Origin: Asterias amurensis | Taxonomy: Eukaryota > Echinodermata > Asteroidea > Forcipulatida > Asteriidae | Direction of reading: 5' to 3' | Assembly (NCBI RefSeq): GCF_032118995.1 | Contig: NC_092660.1 | Coordinates: forward strand, 17,222,501-17,286,500 | DNA: 64,000 nt | In this document: in pieces, positions 52,905-64,000 of the stretch | How positions within the stretch are numbered: position 1 is the stretch's first letter | How the letters are laid out: every line of letters starts with the position of its first letter | Made by a program: the position numbers and the translations under genes | Notes under the pieces: model-generated | Told to the model about the DNA's origin: nothing | Seen by the model: only the letters and a program-made list of their open reading frames with translations | Database searches by the model: none

Positions 52905-54445
52905 TTTCACTAAATCTTTGTGTTGGTGTAAATAGTGTCTTTTTGCAGAACAGTTTTTCACTAAATGTTTGTGTTGGTGTATTAATAGTGTCTTTTTGCA
53001 GAACAGTTTTTTACTAAATCTTTGTGTTGGTGTGAATAGTGTCTTTTTGCGGAACAGTTTTTCACTAAATGTTTGTGTTGGTGTATTAACAGTGTCTTTT
53101 TGCAGAACAGTTTTTCACTAAATCTTTGTGTTGGTGTAAAAGTGTCTTTTTGCAGAACAGTTTATCACTAAATCTTTGTGTTGGTGTAAATAGTGTCTTT
53201 TTGCAGAACAGTTTTTCACTAAATGTTTGTGTTGGTGTATTAATAGTGTCTTTTTGCAGAACAGTTTTTTACTAAATCTTTGTGTTGGTGTGAATAGTGT
53301 CTTTTTGCGGAACAGTTTTTCACTAAATGTTTGTGTTGGTGTATTAACAGTGTCTTTTTGCAGAACAGTTTTTCACTAAATCTTTGTGTTGGTGTAAATA
53401 GTGTCTTTTGCAGAACAGTTTTTCACTAAATCTTTGTGTTGGTGTAAAAAGTGTCTTTAGGCAGAACAATTTTTCACTAAATCTTTGTGTTGGTGTAAAT
53501 AGTGTCTTTTTGCAGAACAGTTTTTCACTAAATCTTTGTGTTGGTGTAAAAAGTGTCTTTAGGCAGAACAATTTTCACTAAATCTTTGTGTTGGTGTAAA
53601 TAGTGTCTTTTTGCAGAACAGTTTTTCACTAAATCTTTGTGTTGGTGTAAATAGTGTCTTTTGCAGAACAGTTTTTCACTAAATCTTTGTGTTGGTGTAA
53701 ATAGTGTCTTTTGCAGAACAGTTTTTCACTAAATGTATGTGTTGGTGTATTAATAGTGTCTTTTTGCAGAACAGTTTTTCACTAAAATTTTCGTGTTGGT
53801 GTAAAAAGTGTCTTTAGGCAGAACAATTTTTCACTAAATCTTTGTGTTGGTGTAAATAGTGTCTTTTTGCAGAACAGTTTTTCACTAAATCTTTGTGTTG
53901 GTGTAAATAGTGTCTTTTTGCAGAACAGTTTTTCACTAAATCTTTGTGTTGGTGTAAATAGTGTCTTTTGCAGAACAGTTTTTCACTAAATGTATGTGTT
54001 GGTGTATTAATAGTGTCTTTTTGCAGAACAGTTTTTCACTAAAATCTTTGTGTTGGTGTAAATAGTGTCCTTTTGCAGAACAGTTTTCACTAAATCGTTG
54101 TGTTGGTGTAAACAGTGTCTTTTTGCAGAACAGTTTTTCACTAAATCTTTGTGTTGGTGTAAATAGTGTCTTTTTGCAGAACAGTTGTTCACTTAATCTT
54201 TGTGTTGGTGTAAATAGTGTCTTTTTGCAGAACAGTTTTTCACTAAATCTTTGTGTTAGTGTAAATAGTGTCTTTTTGCAGAACAGTTTTTCACTAAATC
54301 TTTGTGTTGGTGTAAATAGTGTCTTTTGCAGAACAGTTTTTCACTAAATGTATGTGTTGGTGTATTAATAGTGTCTTTTTGCAGAACAGTTGTTCACTAA
54401 ATCTTTTTGTTGGTGTAAAATTAATAGTGTCTTTTTGCAGAACAA
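52905..54445 (+). repeat. Satellite, 51-bp unit, about 29 copies
   Basis: Consensus landmarks: GTGTCTTTTTGCAGAACAG, TTTTTCACTAAATCTTTGTG and TTGGTGTAAATA. Some units have ATTAATA or ATTAACA instead of AAATA. A higher-order repeat is visible: the five-unit block at 52955-53130 recurs at about 53215-53390, about 260 bp later. Every unit carries TTTTTGCAG, a good 3' splice site. It lies in the presumed first intron of gene C. Frames running through it on both strands are repeat-derived. Confidence 0.93.
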
Positions 54446-54618
54446 TGCTTTCAGATGACAGCACTGGCAATGTTTAGGGTCTCTATAATGTAAGATCAAT
54501 GTTGCGAAGATATTTGACAACATATTCACTCACTCATATTTTCTTAGTGGACCAATTGGTTATGGCAACATTGAGAATTTTGCCATGTTATTCTACCCAA
54601 TTGTGTACACTTAAAATG

Positions 54619-57600
54619 TTTAAGAGTCAGTTCAGGTAAATAATTGACATAGTTGCTCACGGTCAAAAAATGAATTTTTTTTATACTTTGTGGGTGGAAG
54701 GGCCTTGGGGTGCAAGTAAACAAAATTGCATTTTCAATTCTATATATAGCCCGTTGCCATGGTTACGGCTCATTTTGTTTTTTTGCCATTTTAGGCCGAT
54801 TTTGGGGTCTGAAAAACTGGTTTTTAGCTCATATTTACAACTCCACCCCACCAAAATGCAACATTATTTCAAAAAACCTTTTATATCACTACAAAGTATC
54901 ATCCTAGGCCTTCCTTGAGAAAAAAAATTATTGCTTTAAATATCACCCTTGTGCTATTTTTGCATCATGCATTACAGTATGTTTTTAGAACTTGCAAAAT
55001 CGACATTTTTACCCTATTTTTGGACCCCAAAATGTCAACTTGCCAGGGGTCTCAGAAAATTTTCCTTTCGGCTGTGATTAGGGCCAACATGGGTCTTTCC
55101 ATATCTGGTGTCAAAAACTTGGGCAATTGTATCCTGTTGTGACAGTACTGCCTCAAAACTTGACTTTTTTCCCAAAAACGTGAAAAATGCCTTTTTAAGG
55201 GTCTTTTCACATAATATCGAAATACGTGTCCATGGTAAAAGGGAATATTTTTCTTATACTTTGTGGATGGTAGGGACTTGGGGTCCAAATAAACAACATT
55301 TACATTTCAAATCATAATATAACACGTTGCCATGGTAACAGTTCATTTGTGTTTAGGCCACTTCAGGCCGATCTTGGGGTATGACAAACTGTTTTTTTAG
55401 TTAATATTTACAACTCCACCCCACCAAAAAACAAAAATATTTCATAAAACCTTTTACATCACTACAAAGTATCATCCTTGGCTTTACTTGAGACAAAAAA
55501 ATACTGCTATAAATTTCACCCTTGTGCTATTTTTAGAACGTGCATTAGAGTATGTTTTTAGAACTTGCAAAATCAACATTTTTTACCATATTTTTTGCCC
55601 TCAAAATTTCATTTTTTTTCAGAGGTCTCAGAGTATTTTTCTTTCGGTTTTGATCAGGGCCAAAATTTGTCTTTTTTATTTCTGGTAAGAAAAACTTGGG
55701 CAAGTGTATCCTGATGTTAACAGTACTGTCTCAAAAATAGACTTTTTTCCCCAAACAGAAAAATGCATTTTGAATTGTTTTTTCTTCATATTGAATTTCT
55801 AACATTAAAAAGTAATAATTCTATCAATCTCGCAGCTTTTCCTAAGCACTAGTGGATTACCCAACATTGATCAGGAACTGTTGATGACCTTAATTTTACA
55901 ATTTGCCCGGCCCAGCCCCAATCATATATTTCTTGACATTGCATAAAACAATGTTTTGTGAATAGCGCCTCTTTTTTTGAAAGTGTTCCCTTTCGGTTGT
56001 TATTGGTGTTTTCATGTCTTCTGGGTAGAAACACTGTGTTTATTGTATCCTGTTGTGACTGATCATGCCTTAAGTAAAGTAATTTTTCCAAAAACAATGC
56101 ATGCTTGTTAAAAAATCTGGCACTGTTGAGTAATGAATACAAAGTTTTTATTTAAACATAATGGTATCCAACCAAACCATAACCAATGCTTTGCCACTGA
56201 GAGTTCTTGATTTGGCTACTTTACCTATCGTACATGGTATGATTCCCATTGCAAGTAGAGTGCGATGAGCATTCTTTACAAGTTGTCTTTAATACAGGGC
56301 CTACTCTCCTTGGTCCCTGCCTGCTACCAAATGTAAAACTTTTCATAGAGATAGAGATCATAAACAATGTAGTTTCTGTGCTTGAGGCAGATGGTTTGGA
56401 GCATCCAATCATGTCCAACACAAATGTGGGAAATTAAAAAGCCCGCTTAAAAGTGTTGGAAAAGTTTGCCAAGATCTTATTAAAAACAATGATACTAACG
56501 ATTTGCAAGATGAGCGTAAGAGATCATTTAAAAGGAACACGTTGCCTGAGATCGGTCAAGTTGGTCTTTGAAATGCGTTTGTAACCGTTTGTTATAAAAT
56601 GCATGGTTAGAAAGATGTTTTTGAGTGATACTTGTGTGGATCATTATATTCTACTTTTAAAATATCTTTCTAATCATATGCATTTTGTAATAAACGTTTA
56701 CAAACGCTTTTCAAAGACCAACTCGACCGATCCAAGGCAACGTGTTCCTTTAATGAAACAACATTGAAAGAAGTTGTAAATACTTGCACCTGCTCAACAT
56801 AAATAAATAAGATGCATTTGCAGTGACAAAAGTCTATTCAGGCTAGTTTGATTATTTTTTCCATTCACTATCTTACTAATTCATAATTATTATATATGTC
56901 TCTGAGAACGATCAACAAAAAACATTGTCAAACATTACCTGCTGAATTGTTTATCACGTTAAATAAACCAACTCTTTTGTTGTTTGCAACAGTACAATTG
57001 AAAGGAACCCCACCATAGATGGGGGAACTGCTTACAGAAGGCCAAACATGCCAAAGCAGGTGAATGGCCATTTAGATACTTTGGATACAGTACTTGCTCA
57101 CTTTTAGAGCCTCTTTGTTCTGATAGGGATGAAAATGTTTAGTTTGGTACCGGGCAGGGGACCAAGAAGACTGTTATAAGGCCATGTATAGACAAGAATA
57201 GTAAAGAATGCTCATCGCACTACTTCTCTTCTTGCAATGTGAATCATACCTGTACAACTAGGTAAAGTAGTCATGACAAAACAAGAACTCTCAGTGGCAA
57301 AGCATGGTTATACACTTTTTATTTGTTACTTAAAGAGCATGGAAACAGTGCCATACTTATTTAACAAGCATGCTCGTTTTTGTTTTTTATCAATTCAAAC
57401 TAAGGGATAACTTCAAAATGCATTTTTATTGTTTTTGGAAAAATTACCATGTTTGAGGCAGCAGTGTCACAGGATACAATAAACCAAAGTGTTTCTCCCC
57501 AGCAGACATGCAAACCATAATGATAGCCCAATCACAACAAAAAGGGAAATATTCTGAGAACCACCAAAACATTAAGACAGTACAAACTTTCTTGATGTGC

Positions 57601-59021
57601 AAGGGGAATTAAAAAATGTGACTTTCAAAAAAGAGGCGCTGTTCACAAAACTTTTTTTTATTTTATGCAATGTCAAGAAATATGATTGGGCCGGGGCCGG
57701 GGTGAGGCCGGGGCGGGGCAAATTATAAGATTTAGGTCATCAACAGGTCCTGATCAATGTTTGGTAATGCACTAAGCCTACAGAGTGCTTATGAAAAGCT
57801 GCCAGATTGATGGAATTATTACTAACTTCTTAATGTTATAAATTCAAAATGAAGCAAATATTTCAAAATGCATTTCTCTATGTTTTCGGGGAAAAGGGTC
57901 TACTTTTGAGACAGTTCTGTTACATCAGGATACAATTGCCCGAGTTTTTCTTACCAGAAATAAAAAGACAAATTTTTGCCCTGATCAAAACCGAAAGGAA
58001 AATATTCTGAGACCCCTGAAAAAATGAAATTTTGAGGGCAAAAAATATGGTAAAAATGTTGATTTTGCAAGTTCTAAAAACATACTCTAATGCACGTTCT
58101 TAAAATAGCTCAAGGGTGAAACTTTTAGCAATAATTTTTTTTTCTCAAGTAAAGCCAAGGATGATACTTTGTAGTGATGTAAAAGGTTTTATGAAATATT
58201 TTTGTTTTTTGGTGGGGTGGAGTTGTAAATATTAACTAAAAAAACAGTTTGTCATACCCCAATATCGGCCTGAAGTGGCCTAAACACAAATGAACTGTTA
58301 CCATGGCAACGTGTTATATTATGATTTGAAATGTAAATGTTGTTTATTTGGACCCCAAGTCCCTACTATCCACAAAGTATAAGAAAAATATTCCTTTTTT
58401 TTAACGTGGACACGTATGTCGATATTATGTGAAAAGACCCTTAAAAAGGCATTTTTCACGTTTTGGGGAAAAAAGTCTAGTTTTGAGGCAGTACTGCCAC
58501 AACAGGATACAATTGCCCAAGTTTTTGACACCAGATATGGAAAAACCAATGTTGGCCCTAATCACAGCCGAAAGGAAAATTTTCTGAGACCCCTGGCAAG
58601 TTGACATTTTGGGGTCCAAAAATAGGGTAAAAATGTCGATTTTGCAAGTTCTAAAAACATACTGTAATGCATGATGCAAAAATAGCACAAGGGTGATATT
58701 TAAAGCAATAATTTTTTTTCTCAAGGAAGGCCAAGGATGATACTTTGTAGTGATATAAATGGTTTTTTGAAATAATGTTGCATTTTGGTGGGGTGGAGTT
58801 GTAAATATGAGCTAAAAACCAGTTTTTCAGACCACAAAATTGGCCTAAAATGGCAAAAAAACAAAATGAGCCGTAACCATGGCAACGGGCTATATATAGA
58901 ATTGAAAATGCAATTTTGTTTACTTGCACCCCAAGGCCCTTCCACCCACAAAGTATAAAAAAAATTCATTTTTTGACCGTGAGCAACTATGTCAATTATT
59001 TACCTGAACTGACTCTTAAAG
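54619..59021. mobile_element. 4.4-kb inverted array (foldback-like element)
   Basis: Left arm 54619 to about 56450, right arm about 57100 to 59021, read inward as reverse complements. Outer end TTAAGAGTCAGTTCAGGTAA at the left and its inverse at the right. Each arm is itself a direct array with a period near 573 bp; ACTCCACCCCACCAAAA recurs in each unit. The outermost 600 bp of the arms look about 98-99% identical; inner parts are much more diverged. The spacer holds a T4 MITE (56529-56757). No transposase frame recognised. Confidence 0.85.
56529..56757. mobile_element. T4 TIR element, compact copy
   Basis: AAAGGAACACGTTGCCTGAG at the left and AAGGCAACGTGTTCCTTTAA at the right. The arms pair for about 90 bp each, so almost the entire element is a hairpin. 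Confidence 0.88.
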
Positions 59022-59391
59022 CCACTATAAACTTTCGAAACAGAAAAGAAGAAAAAAGTTCACAGATTTACAAATAACTTACAGGGTTTACAGAAGGTAA
59101 TGGTAAAAGACTTCTTTTGAAATATTTTTCCATGAAATGCTTTACTTTTTGAGAAAACATTAAAACAATTATCATTTCTCGACAACGAGAATTACAGATT
59201 ATATAGTAAACACATGTCATGACACGGCGAAACGTGCGGAAACAAGTGAGGGTTTTCCCGTTATTTTCTCCCGACTCCGATGACCGATTGAGCCTAAATT
59301 TGCACAGGTTTGTAATTTTATATATGAGTTGTGATACACGAAGTGTGGGCCTTGGACAATACTGTTTACCGAAAGTGTCCACTGGCTTTAA
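59018..59391. mobile_element. T2 TIR element
   Basis: TTAAAGCCACTATAAACTTT at the left and AAAGTGTCCACTGGCTTTAA at the right, with TCTCGACAACGAGAATTACA inside. It abuts the right arm of the inverted array and shares its TTAA. Confidence 0.7.
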
Positions 59392-59626
59392 ATAAAAGGT
59401 AAAAGGAAATTGCCAAAATTGTACGAACACGGTTCGTTTGTAACTCGGTCTACGATCGTCGGAAGGATAAAAGGTTAACGGTGCATTGTCACAACTACAA
59501 CACACCTAGACTGAACATCTGACGTCACACCTCGAGGCTCGTGAATAAATATAGAAACTATCGATGGGGGCGCTTTTCTTTAAGAAAAAATCTTCCAAAT
59601 GCACTCTGATTTGATGCAGGGCACCT

Positions 59627-60057
59627 TTAAAGGATTTGGGGTACTGTTTGTAACACAAAACACAATGCCCACAGATGTACATTAAACATACACCGTTTGA
59701 AGATAATGATTGTAGAAAAATACTTGGTCAGGTGCTGTAGTTTTTGTGAAATGAGTAAAAACAATGTCACCAAAATAATCCTCGTTTCAGTTTTAGCATG
59801 TAAAACGTACTTACCAGTTATGGTATAATTACAATAACTGGTTAATACGTTTTACATTGCTAAAAAAATGTTCATCTCACTGAGACGATAATTATTGTTG
59901 TGACTTGTTTTACTCATCTCAACAACTACAGCACCTCAGCAAGTAACATTTTAAGGGAAGCTTTCCAGTATCACTATCTTTAAACTGTGTAAGTTTATTG
60001 TAAATCTGTGGACATGGTGTTTTGTGTCATACAAAAGGTACACAGACCCTTAAAGGT
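59627..60057. mobile_element. T3 TIR element, second copy
   Basis: TTAAAGGATTTGGGGTACTG at the left and GTACACAGACCCTTAAAG at the right. Internally AACTGGTTAATACGTTTTAC pairs with GTAAAACGTACTTACCAGTT, so this copy has an extra inner hairpin. Confidence 0.75.
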
Positions 60058-60173
60058 AGCATATTGGTTGACTTTGTGAATAATTATTTGTTTACTAAGT
60101 TTACCAAGTTGCTGTTGATTTGTTACAGAAGGGTTTCAAGGTAGTAAAAAGAAAGTCGTGTTAATTATATGAC

Positions 60174-60551
60174 TTAAAGGCAGAGGACACTTTTGATACT
60201 TCTCACTTTTCACTTGGTGTATCTCAACATATGCACAAAATAACTAACCTGTGAAAATTTGAGCTCAATTGGTCGTCGAAGTTGTGAGATAATAATGGAA
60301 GAAAAAACACCCTTGTCACACGAGGTTGTATGCTTTCAGATGCTTGATTTCGTGACCTCAAATTCTAAGTCTGTGGTCTCGAAATCAAATTAGTGGAAAA
60401 TTACTTCTTTCTCGAAAACTACGTTACTTCAGAGGGAGCCGTTTCTCACAATGTTTTATACTATCAACAGCTCCCCATTACTCGTTACCAAGTTAGAAAT
60501 GTATGCTTATATAATTATTTTGAGTAATAACCAAGTGTCCACTGCCTTTAA
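60174..60551. mobile_element. T1 TIR element
   Basis: TTAAAGGCAGAGGACACTTT and CAAGTGTCCACTGCCTTTAA ends, with the central hairpin. Full length. Confidence 0.85.
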
Positions 60552-60568
60552 AACTAATGACAATGAAC

Positions 60569-61650
60569 AAATATTGACTGCTTCGAGTGCTATGGTTAAA
60601 ACTATGACTCCCGAGGTGATCCCCGGAGCATTTTATTTTCCCGAGGCGAAGCCGAGGGAAAATAGAACGCTCCGGGGATCACCGCTCCGGGGATCACATT
60701 TCTAAATACTGTACTATTATTATTAAGTTACAGACCTGAATGCTACAATCCACGGACGACGCGAATACAGATTGCATACACTTTTACTTACTGTGTTGCA
60801 TGTAGTGTCGTGCAATCCGAAATGGTTACAGACTATTAATTTATCATCCTCGTACACGCAACGGTTGTCTGGGAACTGCACGCCGTGTGCTAGTCTGTCG
60901 GACTAGCGCACGGCGCCGTGTGCTAGTCTTCGGACTAGCGCATGGCAAACCGACGCACTATCACACGGCCGTCGTCGAGCAAAACTAAGATATGTCATGT
61001 GACGCGCTCTAAACCAATGAGCAGGCAGAATACTTGCAAGGGGTGTTATAATACAAGCTAGCACTTCGAAGCGTTTTATGCCACCAAATTTGAATCTGAG
61101 AAGTGTTACTGCCAGTACCATTTTTCATGTCGTATTATACAAATATTGACTGCTTCGAGTGCTATGGTTAAAACTATGACTCCCGAGGTGATCCCCGGAG
61201 CGTTCTATTTTCCCGAGGCGAAGCCGAGGGAAAATAGAACACTCCGGGGATCACCGAGGGAGTCATAGTTTTTAACCATTGCACGAGTAAAAGCAGTCAA
61301 TATTTGTTTTATAACACCCCAAACATTTCTAAATACTGTACTGTTATTATTAAGTTACAGACCTGAATGCTACAATCCACGGACGACGCGAATACAGATT
61401 GCAAACACTTTTACTTACTGTGTTGCATGTAGTGTCGCGCAATCCGAAATGGTTACAGACTATTAATTTATCATCCCAGTATACGCAACGGACGTCTGGG
61501 TACTGCACGCCATGTGCTAGTCTGTTGGACTAGCGCATGGCAAACCGACGCTCTATCACACGGCCGTCGTCTGGCAAAACTAAGACATGTCATGTGACGC
61601 GCTCTAAACCAATGAGCAGGCAGAATACTTGCAAGGGGTGTTATAATTCC
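60569..61650. mobile_element. Two tandem copies of the composite palindrome element
   Basis: Copy 1 60569-61053 and copy 2 61137-61650, in the opposite orientation to 16722-17263. Each has an AAATATTGACTGCTTCGAGT palindrome head, then TTAAGTTACAGACCTGAATG, CTAGTCTGTCGGACTAGCGC stems, and an end GCAAGGGGTGTTATAAT. The palindrome of copy 1 is truncated after a repeated CGCTCCGGGGATCAC. Confidence 0.8.
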
Positions 61651-61741
61651 CTATAGAGATTAATTTTTGACGATATCTCAAAAACAGGACCACCTTTTGA
61701 CATAACCCACTTTGTGTATCCCAATATATTATGCATACATA

Positions 61742-62125
61742 TTAGACAGCGGACACTATTGTTAATTCCTCAAAATAAATATTAGCATAAAACCTTACTA
61801 GGTTACGAGTAATGGGGAGAGGTTGATGGTATAAAACATTGTGAGAAACGGCTCCCTCTGAAATGACGTAGTTTTCGAGAAAGAAGTAATTTTCCACTAA
61901 TTTGATTTCGAATCCTCAGATTTAGAATTTGAGGTCACGAAATCAAGCATCTAAAAGCACACAACTTTGTGTGACACGGGTGTTTTTTCTTGCATTATTA
62001 TCTCGCAACTTCGACGACCTATTGAGCTCAAGTTTTCACAGATTTGTTATTTTATGGATATGTTGAGATACACCAAGTGAGAAGACTACTCTTATACAAT
62101 TACCAATAGTGTCTACTGTCTTTAA
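61742..62125. mobile_element. T1 TIR element, inverted orientation
   Basis: GACAGCGGACACTATTGTTA and CAATAGTGTCTACTGTCTTT ends, central hairpin at about 61905-61945. Complete. Confidence 0.82.
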
Positions 62126-62849
62126 CATAACAAATAAACTGTGAAAATGTACCAAAAATTAATTTTCAAAAAATAATAATGACAGAAAAAATACCCTCGT
62201 AGCATAGTATAATAGCTTCAGATGCCCGAGAAATGCTTCATGCCTGAAGCCTTTTTCGGATTCCAATTTTTGGGTTAAAATATCTAAAAATACTTTACTT
62301 CACCCGGTGCTCTTTTCCAAATTAGTTTCTATAGTCATGAATGTTTTTAGTAACAACCAAATATATTCCCTTCCTTCAATTCTTGCTTAGCCTATGTGGT
62401 TTGTCGCTCTGATCGTAAAACCACAAGGAAACACATTGTCAAATTAATTGCTGTGAATGTTGTATAATTCCATATGTAGGGGATACTTGTTGTAAACTAT
62501 AATGTAAAAAATCAAGTAGATTTGTTCTCATAGAAACTTGAAAATATTAGTAAAACATATTTTCATTTGGGATTTGAGAGAAAGTGTTTAACCTTTGGCA
62601 TGATTTTTGCGGTAGCACCATGTGTAAATCTCTTTTGAGTAGTGTTGGGTCTGAAAAGAACTTGGTTTACAACTTTTGGTATACATTTTGCATGTGTATA
62701 AATCGGAACACGAAACTCTGTCTCAGGTTTTGAGTAAGATTTTATTCAGTCTTGCTAAGATTTGGTTGCTAGATTAGGTGCTGCTGGGTGTATAACCCTC
62801 ACTCAAGACGAACATCGATATAGTGTCGATTGAAATCGACTTTCTCAGC
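62126..62849. other. Intergenic or gene C intron, no gene recognised
   Basis: AT-rich. T1-like scraps (CTTCAGATGCCCGAG) up to about 62350. Nothing else supported. Confidence 0.4.
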
Positions 62850-63123
62850 GCCCAGGTCGAAATTCTAGTTGAACCTAGTTAAACTGGGTTTAACTGGAAC
62901 TAGTTGAAAACCAGTTGATAAACTAGTTAAACACAGTTAAAACCAGTTGGTTTAATATGGAAAATGGACAGACACCAACTGGTTTATAATTTCAACCTAG
63001 TTGAACACGGTTAAACCTAGTCCAAACCAGTTGGTTAATAGTGAAAATTGACGACTTTGGTCACTATCCAGTTGAACCAGTTGACCCCAGTTAACTAGGT
63101 TCAACTGGAATTTTGACCTGGGC
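62850..63123. mobile_element. TIR element built of AACTAGTT/AACCAGTTG motifs
   Basis: GCCCAGGTCGAAATTCTAGT at the left pairs with ACTGGAATTTTGACCTGGGC at the right. The interior repeats AACTAGTT, AACCAGTTG and TTAAAC/GTTTAA many times in both orientations. Confidence 0.82.
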
Positions 63124-63375
63124 GGTGATGACACCTTACGCGCATCACCACTAGTGACACCATAAAGCAAAGTTGCTCTATGGTGACATCCCGTTCAACT
63201 TGACTATGCCTGAGATATCAGCAATGAGCTTATGGTTTTCCTCGAACTCGCCTGACGGCAAGTTATCGGGAAAAGGCCTTCCAACATAGCACCAAGACCC
63301 TGCCCCGGAACTCACTTCCTGAAGACCTCAGATAAATGCACAACATCACTCTCTTCAATCTGCTTTCATAGGGTG

Positions 63376-63524
63376 CGTTCGTTTAGCTTCCCTGGGTCGA
63401 CCCCGGGGTGTGGCGGGTTTTTTTTCCAGGACGAACGTGGGTAATTATCTGCACACGTTCGTCCTGGAAAAAGAAAACGCCACACACCGGGGTCGACCCG
63501 GGGAAGCTAAATGTGCGAACACAC
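63376..63524. mobile_element. MITE, hairpin with GGGTCGACCC arms
   Basis: TTTAGCTTCCCTGGGTCGAC at the left pairs with CGACCCGGGGAAGCTAAATG at the right. The centre is GGACGAACGTGGGTAATTAT against ACACGTTCGTCC. One arm of the same family is at 20985-21068. Confidence 0.85.
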
Positions 63525-63582
63525 TTGTTCATGTTTGCTTTCTGACCCAATTCACCTGACGTCATCATCAGAATAATCTTGG

Positions 63583-63690
63583 ATGCGCCATTTTGGTGGT
63601 CAATGTCAACGTGTGTTATTCAGGAAAGTGCGCATTTTAGGCGACGCGGCGTTTACACGTAAACCTATTGACCACCAAAATGGTGAGCGT
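63583..63690. mobile_element. Short inverted repeat, CCATTTTGGTGGTCAAT arms
   Basis: GCGCCATTTTGGTGGTCAAT at 63583-63602 and ATTGACCACCAAAATGG at 63668-63684. Small palindromic element; the frame reading across it is not a gene. Confidence 0.65.
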
Positions 63691-64000
63691 GGAACAGTCG
63701 CCGCGTGTGACGCGCGTGCAAGGGGCCGGTCATTTACTAGATTAGTGCCTTTGTTTGTATGGTTTACAGGAAAGCGCGCCTTACAAATGCTATAATTATT
63801 ATTATTAGTCTGCAAGTTTTGCAATATTGCAAGGCCATAAAAATTGTAGTTTTTTTAACACTGTTGACACTCAGCTACATGTTGTGTTTACCAATCAGAG
63901 CGTGAATTACGTCATATGAACACGTTCTTAGCCGCCTTCACAATTCCATTCTACAACTTCATTGTATTTTAATCCGATCAGCATGCATAAGGGGGATCTC

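Noticed and set aside
53344..54347. Open frames with a repeated peptide in the satellite, on both strands
   Set aside because: Unit length divisible by three in places gives periodic frames; no start context, no splice support, and both strands are equally open.
54670..58969. Several mirrored open frames in the inverted array
   Set aside because: They exist in pairs because the DNA is an inverted repeat; length below 105 codons and no domain signature.

Overview
This is animal nuclear DNA: short exons with GT-AG introns, many small inverted-repeat transposons, SINE and LINE debris, microsatellites, and very low coding density. The gene content (Tie-type receptor kinases with F-type lectin domains) and the repeat landscape point to an echinoderm. 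My guess is a sea star, by inference rather than proof.

The window holds one cluster of related receptor genes plus one unrelated gene. (A) On the plus strand, from before base 1 to 5705, is the 3' part of a Tie-like receptor: fibronectin III exons, a transmembrane exon, then a roughly 25-residue cytoplasmic tail and a stop, with no kinase. (T) On the minus strand at 8920-9528 is an uninterrupted Tctex1-domain dynein light chain reading frame. (B) On the minus strand at 46681-23703 is a complete Tie-like receptor tyrosine kinase. I assembled it from 27 exons; all phases agree, giving 3810 nt and 1269 residues. Its order is signal peptide, two F-type lectin domains, Tie-specific Ig domain, second Ig domain, three EGF modules, fibronectin III modules, transmembrane helix, tyrosine kinase, short tail. 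(C) On the plus strand at 52724 is a near-copy of B's signal-peptide exon and 5' flank, arranged head-to-head with B. No later exon of C is recognisable before the window ends.

A, B and C share exon sizes and phases, so they are products of local duplication with inversion. Differences between them include loss of kinase (A), loss of one fibronectin III exon (B relative to A), a basic cleavage-like site present in B and absent in A, and a dead duplicated kinase exon inside B.

Region by region: 1-5.7 kb gene A; 5.7-8.9 kb SINE and MITE sequence; 8.9-9.65 kb gene T; 9.65-23.7 kb no gene seen, many TIR elements, two oppositely oriented minisatellite blocks and a LINE tail, ending in a 117-bp minisatellite that runs up to B's stop codon; 23.7-46.7 kb gene B with an intronic LINE; 46.7-52.7 kb intergenic between the divergent B and C; 52.7-54.4 kb C exon 1 and a 51-bp satellite in its presumed first intron; 54.6-59.0 kb a 4.4-kb inverted array; 59-64 kb stacked TIR elements and palindromes.
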